Assembly (NCBI GenBank): GCA_037176905.1 | Contig: JBBBWG010005225.1 | Span: 1-28,526 of the forward strand | Reading direction: 5' to 3' | DNA length: 28,526 nucleotides | From: Azolla pinnata | Taxonomy: Eukaryota > Streptophyta > Polypodiopsida > Salviniales > Salviniaceae | Shown here: positions 20,449-28,138 of the stretch, piece after piece | Numbering within the stretch: position 1 is the first letter of the stretch | Layout of the letters: every line of letters starts with the position of its first letter | Notes under the pieces: generated by a model | What the model saw: only the letters and a program-made list of their open reading frames with translations | The model's database searches: none | Told to the model about the DNA's origin: nothing | Position numbers and translations under genes: made by a program

Positions 20449-20829
20449 TGTTGGCTGAATATTACGAAAGTACGACGAAGTCGTAAATTCGTAATATTAC
20501 GGAAATAATAGTTATTCGGAAAATCGGAGAGATGTCTATGGAGATCCGAAATGGTTCCAAGCATGTATATAAAGCCTTGGCGGCTTACTTGTAAAGTGTC
20601 CAAAAATAGTCCGGAAGTAGAGTATGTTTATAATATAAGAAGCTTTGCGATATCTTGTGTCCTATTCAATTGTCTATGTGTAGGAATCGGAGTTTACGGC
20701 AATATGAAGTCGACGGATAATCGGATAATCGTATTGGTCAGAGTTTACGGCTAATCGTAGCCTTACGATTATTTCTCCATTCGTATTCAACCACGACCAA
20801 GTCTTAGTCTTTTATCTGAAGGGCTAACA
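20449..20829 (+). repeat. L-family LTR (copy A), plus orientation
   Basis: TGTTGGC...GCTAACA, 381 bases, with a TATATAAA box at 20566-20573. It lacks 35 bases present in copy B, exactly between two GAGATCCGAA words. Its outer end abuts mid-gag of a minus-strand L copy, its inner end a primer site and a 90-base stub of leader/gag. Confidence 0.9.
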
Positions 20830-20918
20830 CTCTTTGGCGACCATGACGACTTGAATTGGAATTCAAGCCGAAACATTTCGAATGGATGACGTCTAGGGAC
20901 AAACCGGTAGCCGACTCC
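20830..20918 (+). other. primer-binding site and leader stub of L element (copy A)
   Basis: Five bases after the LTR, TGGCGACCATGACG (20835) sits where a tRNA-primed start is expected; TGGCG suits several plant Ty3 elements but the tRNA is not clear. The stub ends abruptly at CCGACTCC, where the next duplicated block begins. Confidence 0.55.
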
Positions 20919-20935
20919 GTAACAAAAACTCCGCT

Positions 20936-21087
20936 GCAAAGCCGTACTAGTACTTCCCCAGAAAGAGTGCCCAGCTGGTACATGCCACTCTTCTCGTTCA
21001 CGATCCAGTATGGCCCTGTCAATCGTAATCGTAAGTTTTCGGGCATAAGGTCGAAACGGGACTAGAAAAGTACTAGTACGGCTTTGC
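20936..21087. repeat. 20-bp perfect inverted repeat at the duplication junction
   Basis: 20936-20955 (GCAAAGCC...TACTT) is the exact reverse complement of 21068-21087, with 112 bases between. The right arm belongs to the integrase end; in copy A the matching place has three bases fewer (AGTAGTACGG versus AGTACTAGTACGG). Confidence 0.85.
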
Positions 21088-21130
21088 CTTTTCCGAAGCG
21101 CAATTCATTCCGTTTTGGGTGCCGGTCTAC
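20950..21130 (-). pseudogene. Ty3/gypsy integrase C-terminus (copy B)
   Basis: It reads MPENLRLRLTGPYWIVNEKSGMYQLGTLSGEVLV, the same GPY-containing end as copy A (Leu for Trp before TGPY). It is cut at GEVLV, where the foreign junction begins, and joined upstream to the protease stump at about 21130, as in copy A. Confidence 0.8.
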
Positions 21131-22365
21131 GAATGCCTTTCGTAGCCGTTGTTCATTCCGATTGGCTGAACCGAGCTACCATTCGCCATGCGCAGCGAAA
21201 ACTTGCACGGCTCCCACTTTGTGTTTCCCCAACTACCGACATGTGGCCATACTAATCACATTGACGCTAGATACGCCGTCGATCAAAATGCCTGCGATTC
21301 TTTGCCCGCCCACGATGGCCTCCATGCTCGGGCACTCGCAGTCCATTACGCGGTGATCTACTTCCGTGAGCTGTATTGCGGCTGCCGACGTCGTCGTCGT
21401 ACCTTCCAAGGTACGTCGTACCCCTTCTCGAAATCTTGGCACTAACCGTAGCAAGTGCTCAAGCGTCATTGTGACTTGTATTCCCGCTAAATCCGAAATG
21501 TCGGGCTCCATTTCGTGGCCTGAAGTACCCGCGGGTCCCAAAATCGCCTGCTTGTTGCTCGCCGTACTCTGTGTGACCTGGGTCTGTATCTCGGCGTTTT
21601 GCTGTGCGTTCGCCGCTTTGACCCATTGTTGCGCCTGCTCTCGGACCTTATCCTGCTCCGTCCATTGTTCCGTCCGAGCATGACTGCGAGTTGTCACCAG
21701 TTGTACGGCTGGCGTAATCAAGCTTACCGCCGACATTTTACTCGACGACGCTTCCCCCCGGTTTGACGCTTGGCGGGCAGGGGGGTGTGGGCAATCCCGC
21801 GCGAAGTGTCTGGGTTGACAACAACGGAAGCAAAGTTGGTCCTTTTCCGGCCTTCGTCGGTCCCACCTCCTATTTCCCTGTGGCCTGGACGGACCGGCCT
21901 CCTGTCGCTGGTCGGCCTCTTCCTGTCGGAAGTGAGTATTCAGGAACTGGGGCCGACCACTTGGTTGGAACGGCCGTCTGCCGCGGTAACCTTGGTTGAA
22001 CCGGTTGTGATTTCGTTGTCCCCAATTCCGGACCGGTACAGGTTCAACAGCCTGAACTGCTAGTGCGTTCTTCTGTGCCAGCAGGTTATATTCGCACGTC
22101 GCCGTGGTGTGCGTCCGTGCTTGGCACAAAGCGCAGCGTTGCATACACTCCACGTTGGAATGTCCAAATTGCAAGTACAGCGTGCACTGTATCGCTTGCT
22201 GGAAGGCCCTTTCCTCTGCCTTCGGGGAGAGTGCGAGAGCGCGAAATTGGGACAACCCTAGTCCCAATTGCTGGTGATCCAAGCTTAGTGCCCTATTGAC
22301 GATCTCTGTTAAGGGCACCGTGGAAGAATCCATCAAGGCGAAGGAAGACCGTAGTGGTTCCCGTA
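21131..22365 (-). pseudogene. L-family gag (C-terminal half) and truncated protease, copy B
   Basis: This is the best preserved gag fragment, open for 367 codons (22336-21233). It shows knuckle 1 with its second Cys lost (CTLYLQFGHSNVEC), knuckle 2 (CALCQARTHTTATC), a Gly/Arg/Gln-rich nucleic-acid-binding stretch, knuckle 3 (CFRCCQPRHFARDC), the linker MEPDISDLAG and the protease strand ILIDGVSSVNVIS. In the latter the DGGSG motif is altered to DGVSS, so the protease would be inactive even if made. It ends in the same deletion to integrase as copy A. Confidence 0.9.
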
Positions 22366-22368
22366 GTG

Positions 22369-22784
22369 TGTTGGCTGAATATTACGAAAGTACGACGAAG
22401 TCGTAAATTCGTAATATTACGGAAATAATAGTTAGTCGGAAAATCGGAGAGATGTCTATAGAGATCCGAACAGACACGTTATACATAGAGACTTGGAGAT
22501 CCGAAATGGTTCCAAGCATGTATATAAAGCCTTGGCGGCTTAATTGTAAAGGGTCCATAAATAGTCAGGAAGTAGAGTATGTTTATAATTTAAGAAGCTT
22601 TGCGCTATCTTGTGTCCTATTCAATTGTCTATGTGTAGGAATCGGAGTCTACGGCAATACGAAGTCGACGGATAATCGGATAATCGTATTGGTCAGAGTT
22701 TACGGCTAATTGTAGCCTAACGATTATTTCTCCATTCGTAATCAATCACAACCAAGTCTTAGTGTTTTATCTGAAGGGCTAACA
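22369..22784 (+). repeat. L-family 5' LTR (copy B)
   Basis: TGTTGGC...GCTAACA, 416 bases, TATATAAA at 22521-22528. It is directly followed by a primer site and gag, so it is a genuine 5' LTR of the plus-strand element. The outer end joins mid-gag of a minus-strand L copy, as expected of insertion into a relative. The second LTR of this element lies outside or was lost, so a target duplication cannot be checked. Confidence 0.92.
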
Positions 22785-22789
22785 CTCTT

Positions 22790-22803
22790 TGGCGACCATG
22801 ACG
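22790..22803 (+). other. probable primer-binding site of L element
   Basis: TGGCGACCATGACG, five bases after the LTR end. The TGG start and position fit; the tRNA identity is uncertain. Confidence 0.5.
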
Positions 22804-22810
22804 ACTTGAA

Positions 22811-24804
22811 TTGGAATTCAAGCCGAAACATATCGAATGGTTGACGTCTAGGGACGAACCGATAGCCGACTCCAGGAGGATCGCAAGATCTTTGGCGCGG
22901 GCATTAGCTTCCCGGACCAACAGTGCAACGGACCGCACTGACGTCGCTCAAGCGTCTCAACGATCTAGCGTTCGGAGGGTTGGAGTTGCGTTCGCTAGAA
23001 TGACCGCCTTGCGGAGGGCCGCAAGAATTATCCTGCAGGACCGGACGTTTTCAGCCGGAGCCCAAGCAGCGGCGGAAAACGTACTGCGCAGATTAGAGGA
23101 AGGCAACGCTACGATTGAGCCACAAGCTACGGACTGGGCGCCGTATGTTGTTAGTGACAGCGACAAAGGATATTTCACGGGTCGGTGGACCGTGTAGTCG
23201 AGACTAGGCAGCGACTCTGAGGATGAGTCGACTACTCCGAGGAGGAATCAACCGTTTCGTAGAGTGCGCTGCGGACGCGACGGACTGCATCCGTACCGCC
23301 TGCTGATCGTAGTCGGACAGCAGAAGACCGACGCCGATACGAAGAACTAGCCCGGAGGCTAGGGTTGTCCCCAAGTTCCGAACGGGGTACGACTGAGGAG
23401 GCCTCGTCGTACCCAGACGAAGCTTTCAGAGACGGACTTCTACGCTCGACACGTTCTGAACATCGTACGACTGAGGAGGCCTCGTTGTACTTAGCCGAGG
23501 GGATCGCGGACGGACTCGCGCCCTCGGACAGTGCCGGACGGAGTGCGGCTGAGGAGGCCTCTTCGTACCCAACTGATGAAGTTACGGACGGACTCGTACC
23601 CGCGGTCGTCCTGGACGCTGTAAGATTCGAAATTTCGGATGGACTCGAAATTTCGGCAGAAAGCCCAGCAGTCGTCGTTGGCGGATTACCGGGTGTTGTG
23701 GAAGGAACAGGTGTTCCCAACAAACCCACGTTTCAGCGTCGGAAATTCGCAGATGACATCATGTCGTACGCTTACCCGAAGTATTCCAATCACCCGGATG
23801 CGGCGGCGCATGTCAAGCAATTCCGGTTCATATGGGCCGTGAATCACGGGACGCAGGGATTGACTCCGACGGAACAGGAGCAGTCCATGCTCGTGGAGGT
23901 TCAGCTGTCCTTGGAGGGACAGGCTGCGTGCTGATACGCCCAACAGGATATTAGCACTTTCGGGACGTTTCAGGAACTCGCGAACAAGTTCCTGGAGCTT
24001 TTCCAAGTAAAAATCGATCCAACGGAAGTGTTGAAGGAGTACTTTTCGCTGCAGCAACAAGCGGGGGAGTCCGCAACAGACTTTTTGTTACGGTTCCGCG
24101 CCATTCAAGCCATGTTGGATACGCCGCCAACAGAGGACATTCAGAAACGACAGTTTTTGAAGGCATTACGGGAACCACTACGGTCTTCCTTCGCCTTGAT
24201 GGATGCCTCAACAGTGCCCCTCACGGAGATCATTAATAGGGCACTGAATTTGGATCATCAGCAGCTGGGACTCGGATTGTCCCAATTTCATGCAATCGCA
24301 CCTTCCCCGAAGGCAGAGGAGAAAGCCTTCCAGCAGGCGGTACAGTGCACGCTATGCTTGCAGTTCGGTCATTCCAACATAGAATGCATACAACATTGCG
24401 CCTTATGCCAAGAACAAGCGCACACAACGGCGACGTGCGAATATAACCTACTGGCTCGGAGGAACGCACCAGCGGTTCGGGCCGTCGAACCGGTACCAGT
24501 CCAGAATCGGGGATAGAGAAATAACAACCGGTTCCACAACGGCATCCGCGGCGGACGGCTGTTTCAGTGCAGTGGGTGGCCTCAGTTCCAAAACAGTCAT
24601 TTCCGACAGGAAGAAGCCGACCAGCGATAGGAGGCCAGTTCGTTTAGGCCGTAGGGCAACAGGCAGTGGGATCGACGAAGGCCAGGGAAGGTCCAACTTT
24701 GCTTCCGCTGTTGTCAACCCGGACACTTTGCGAGAGATTGCCCACACCCCCCTGCAGGCCAAACGTCAAACCACGGGGAAGCGTCGTCGAGTAAAGGACC
24801 GGCG
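22811..24804 (+). pseudogene. L-family gag, full length but broken
   Basis: The N-terminal part (to 23197) is Arg/Ala-rich (RRIARSLARAL, AAENVLRRLEEGN) and reaches a stop; after a frame change the main frame runs from about 23300. It carries three 26-residue repeats (EEASSYP...DGL), then the retrotransposon gag (capsid) domain: FADDIMSYAYPKYSNHPDAA, FRFIWAVNHG, FGTFQELANKFLELF, SLQQQAGESATDFLLRF. Knuckles follow at 24346-24387, 24397-24438 and 24700-24741, all CX2CX4HX4C. In-frame stops: TGA 23932 (likely Trp), TAG 24514, 24628 and 24652 (Gln in copy B). Gag packages the RNA into cytoplasmic particles; this copy cannot do so alone. Confidence 0.9.
23386..23619 (+). repeat. three 78-bp (26-residue) direct repeats in gag
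   Basis: GAGGAGGCCTC starts at 23395, 23473 and 23551, spacing 78 exactly. Each unit encodes (T/A)EEAS-Y---(E/D)---DGL, acidic and Ser-rich. The in-frame period suggests expansion while the gene was still under selection. Confidence 0.9.
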
Positions 24805-26256
24805 GTGAGCCGAATTACGCCCGTCGTACAGTTGGTAAGTACGCGCAGTCGTGCTCGGACGAAACAATGGACAGAGCAAGATAGAGTTCGCGAGCAGGTG
24901 CAACAATGGGTCGAGGCGGCGAATGCACAACACAATGCCGAAATCCAGACCCAGGAAATGGCAAGCGGGAATCAGGAGATTTCGGAATCCGCGGGTGCTT
25001 CCAGCCGCAAAATGGAGCCCGACATTTCAGATTTGGCGGGTATACAAATCACAATGACGCTAGAGCAGTTGCTGCGACTAGTGCCAAGATTTCGAGAAGG
25101 AATACGTCGTACCTTGGAAGGTAGGACGACGACGACGTCGACAGCTGCAGTGCAACTCACGGAAGTCGATCACTGAGTTATGGACTGCGAATGCCCGAGT
25201 ATGGAGGCCATCATAGGCGGGCACAGAATCGCAAGCATTCTGATTGACGAAGGATCGGGTGTTAATGTGATTAGTATGGCCACATGTCGGCAGCTGGGGA
25301 TCACAAAATGGGAGCCATGCAAGTTTTGGTTGCGGATGGCGAATGGTAGCTTGGTCCGGCCTATCGGCATGATTCCGGACCTGGAAATGGTCGTGCAAGG
25401 GCACTCGTTTACCATTTCGGTAGTAATCATGGATTTGCTGCACCAGGATGGTTACCCCATCCTCTTAGGGCGACGATGGTTACGAACGGCCAGAATGAAG
25501 CACGATTGGCCGAATAATGTGCTCACATTCCGGTGGGAAGGACGGAAAATCCAGATCCATACGACGAAGGGTCATATACCGGATAAGGCCACAGCTCCAG
25601 TATACGCGGAAAGCGTCCACATGTTGGAGGGCCTAACGGAGGAGGAAGCCGACACCTTCCTTCAGGAGAATCCCACCCTGGTGCCTCTCTATGAAATTGA
25701 TGTCGTAAAAGAAGCCGAGCCGTACCAGTACTCGGAAGAGGCAGCAGTCCTAGAACTAGACAGAGCCAGGGAAGCCTTGGAACGTGAGTTGGCAATGTCC
25801 CAACGAGTTCGGCCCACCGAACTCGAGGAGCTGAATTTGGGAATGGTGGAGGAACCGCGCAACGTCTTAATCGCAAAGGAGCTCGATGCGGACTTCAAAG
25901 AGCAGCTGACCAATGTCCTCCGGACGTACAAGGACGTGTTCGCATGGTCGTACGAGGACATGAAGGGGCTAAACCCAGAGTTTTATCATCACAAGATAAA
26001 CCTGGCGAAAGACGCAATTCCGGTGCAACAACGGAGATATCGCCTGAACCCGAACTACGCGGTGAAAGTCAAAGAGGAGATTGACAAGCTCCTTCGGGTC
26101 GGCTTTATCAGGCTAGCAAAATGGGCGACGTGGTTAAGCCCGATCGTGGTGGTGCCGAAGAAAAATGGCAAGCTGAGGGTCTGTGTTGATTATCGGAAAC
26201 TCCACGCAGCAACCATCATGGACGCGTTTCCCCTACCGTTTATGGACGGGGTACTC
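24805..26256 (+). pseudogene. L-family protease and N-terminal reverse transcriptase, truncated
   Basis: It continues in the gag frame. Linker MEPDISDLAGIQITMTLEQL; a TGA at 25174-25176 where copy B has Arg; then an open 388-codon stretch with protease strand ILIDEGSGVNVIS (Glu where relatives have Gly after Asp) and PILLGRRWL; the spacer ending DVFAWSYEDM; and the RT start (IDKLLRVGFI, SPIVVVPKKNGKLRVCVDYRKL, FPLPFMDGVL). The RT then stops dead at GTACTC/TGTCGAA, the edge of a copia LTR, and the last residues of the open frame are LTR-derived. The catalytic Asp box is missing. It is the closest sister of the remnant at 704-2563. Confidence 0.92.
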
Positions 26257-26598
26257 TGTCGAATGTGGGCATCTAATGGCCGTGTTCACACTGTCCATAA
26301 GTGGACGGGCCATATATGTAATATGCCAGAAAGGCGTGAGCCCTAGCCTGGGGGTATAAATACCAGGCTTGTATGGTCGTCCAAAGTTGGTTGCTCCAAC
26401 TCCAGATAATAGACGTTCTATTTTGTGCCTATCTCTCTCGCTCTCCTTCTATCTCATGTCTTGGCCGCCACTTCGAACCTCTTCAGATCTGAAGCCTCCT
26501 TCAGATCTGATCTTTTCTCAGTTCCAACTCACATCTTGACGGCTCCACCATACTGCTGGAAGCCAGTGCTTTGTTCCGCCTGACGGCCTCATACAACA
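26257..26598 (+). repeat. Ty1/copia 5' LTR
   Basis: TGTCGAATG...CATACAACA, 342 bases, starting TGT and ending ACA. TATAAATA at 26355-26362 is the core promoter. Two bases later a classic TGGTATCA primer site begins, so this is a 5' LTR. It matches the 3' LTR at 14189-14534 (opposite strand) over its length with many substitutions. The element inserted into the RT of the plus-strand L element. Confidence 0.93.
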
Positions 26599-26600
26599 TT

Positions 26601-26681
26601 TGGTATCAAAGCCAACACGGCTAGATACAACATTTGGTATCAGAGCCAACACGGCTAGATACAACATTTGGTATCAGAGTG
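26601..26681 (+). repeat. tRNA-iMet primer-binding site, present three times
   Basis: TGGTATCAAAGCC at 26601, TGGTATCAGAGCC at 26635 and TGGTATCAGAGTG at 26669, spaced exactly 34 bases, within a unit that ends ...CACGGCTAGATACAACATT. TGGTATCAGAGC is the complement of the plant initiator tRNA-Met 3' end and primes copia minus-strand synthesis. Only the first is next to the LTR. Confidence 0.92.
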
Positions 26682-26950
26682 CGGTTTCGTCCGCTGCAGG
26701 CCGTCATCTACTGCTACTGCCTTTCAGCTGTATTCAGTTCTGCGTGAACGTCAAGAACGTGCAATGCAGAGAAGATTTGACACGGTTACGACCATTCGTA
26801 ACTTCTGATCGGCGAGTAAAGACTTTCAGCATACCGAGAGTTTTCGGCGATGTCTTCTGCTGTGCAACACACCATCATGTTCGTCTCGACGTCAAGGAGA
26901 GAACAAGAGATACGGAACTGGATTTGGTGCAACCCATAGGGAGTTACGAC

Positions 26951-26977
26951 CGTTTTACTGCAGCCTGCAGTAAAACG
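26951..26977. repeat. perfect 13+1+13 palindrome
   Basis: CGTTTTACTGCAG, a single C, then its exact reverse complement CTGCAGTAAAACG. In RNA it would form a stable hairpin or a self-dimer. Confidence 0.92.
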
Positions 26978-27197
26978 TTTTCTCGCGGTCTAGTTCGTGC
27001 AGTGTACGACTAGATCACGATTTCGACAGTCGTACTCTCTTTGACAGTGCTTGGTACACACTTCGGGCAGAGCCAGTGGCCTGTGCTCACTCCGTGTAGA
27101 AGTACTTTGGCCGAAATCCGCTTCGGAAGAGTCTGTACGACTCGTTCTTCTACAGATTAGGCATAAAAGTCCGATTTCGAATCGGGCAAAGTCGTAA

Positions 27198-27612
27198 CAC
27201 TCATGTCCACTTCGAGTAGAACTGTGGATCGCTACAACGTTCGTGCCCAACTCGGTTAGACCGCATTCGGGTAGACTGCAGTGCAGTTGTACTCACCCGT
27301 AGTCGTAACCACTTCGGGCAGAGCTACCGCCGCCGACAAAGTTCGTGTCCAACTCGGTTAGACTACATTCGGGTAGACTGCAGTGCAGTCGTACTCACCC
27401 GTAGTCGTAACCACTTCAGGCAGAACTTTCGTCTTCGACAAGTTCATGTTCAACTCGGCTAGATCGCATTTGGGTAGACTGCAGTGCAGCCCGCGATCGT
27501 AGTCACTTCGGAGAGAACTTCTACGTTCGTGCTCAACTCGGTTAGATCGCATTCGGGTGAATTGCAGTGCAATCGTACTCACATACGATCGTAACCACTT
27601 CGGGCAGAACTA
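27198..27612. repeat. ~101-bp tandem repeats in the copia leader, four copies
   Basis: CAACTCGG(T/C)TAGA occurs at 27248, 27350, 27451 and 27533 (spacings 102, 101, 82). Each unit has a GCATT(C/T)GGGT, a palindrome (CTGCAGTGCAG three times, ATTGCAGTGCAAT once) and CACTTCGG-AGA-AAC-T wording. Confidence 0.88.
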
Positions 27613-27632
27613 AGTACAAGCCTTCCCGACTA

Positions 27633-28138
27633 ATGGCTTCGACATCTAGGTCATCTGAGATGAGCATATGGAAGTTCGACGGGACGAACTTCAACTTCTG
27701 GAAGGAACAGATGCAAGATTACCTCAGAGTTCGCGGCTACATCGATCCAATAAAGCACGACACGGTTCCAGCAACATACAAGCCGGACGTCTGGACGAAA
27801 CTGGACCGAGTAGCTGTGCGACAATCCGAATGCATCTGTCTGAATCCGTGTATTACACGGTTCAGTCGTGCACGTAATTTCGTAATAATTGGCCAAGAGA
27901 CAGCGAAAGAATTGTAGAAGACGTTGTCGGAGACTTACGAAAAGAAGGCGGCCGCAACGAAGATTTATCTTATATGGCGCCTTCGCAACTTACAGATGAG
28001 AGAATCTGATCCGATCACGGCTCACCTGAACGACTACGAAGGAATCATTTCCCAGCTATCAGGACAAGGAATGACGATCGACGACGAGCTGAAAGCTCTA
28101 TTGCTGATGAGTAGCCTTCCACTGTCTTGGGAAGCCTT
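27633..28138 (+). pseudogene. Ty1/copia gag N-terminus, broken
   Basis: ATG at 27633 gives MASTSRSSEMSIWKFDGTNF, then FWKEQMQDYLRVRGYI: the WKFDGTNF-x-FWK-QM-D-L start of plant copia gag (the UBN2/DUF4219-type domain). Two compensating frame changes are likely near 27830 and 27875, since another frame carries ATIRMHLSESVYYTVQS, the usual next block. A TAG at 27915-27917 stands where the family has Trp (AKELW). After it come TLSETYEKKAAATKIYLIWRL, AHLNDYEGIISQL and DELKALLLMSSLPLSWEAF. It is cut at 28139 by a CACTA terminus, so zinc knuckle, protease, integrase and RT are missing here. Confidence 0.9.

Larger units (their letters stand above)
19035..22873. repeat. tandem duplication: integrase end, protease, gag (minus) plus LTR and leader (plus)
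   Basis: 19035-20918 and 20948-22873 are collinear; LTR starts are exactly 1920 bases apart (20449, 22369), the integrase ends 1913 apart. Both share the same protease-integrase deletion, the same mid-gag/LTR junction (TTCCCGTAG/TGTGTTGGC) and the same primer-site leader. The second copy then runs on into a full plus-strand gag, while the first stops after CCGACTCC at 20918. Confidence 0.88.
26682..27632 (+). other. long structured copia leader
   Basis: About 950 bases between primer sites and gag start. No long ORF in the gag frame. It holds a perfect 27-base palindrome (26951-26977) and a tandem array (about 27198-27612). Such leaders usually contain dimerisation and packaging signals. Confidence 0.7.

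Noticed and set aside
19217..22299. Plus-strand ORFs across 19217-22299
   Set aside because: They are antisense shadows of minus-strand gag/protease and repeat in both duplicated blocks.
26600..27013. Plus-strand 137-codon ORF after the copia LTR
   Set aside because: It begins in the primer-binding-site repeats and runs through the structured leader, with no domain; gag starts at 27633.
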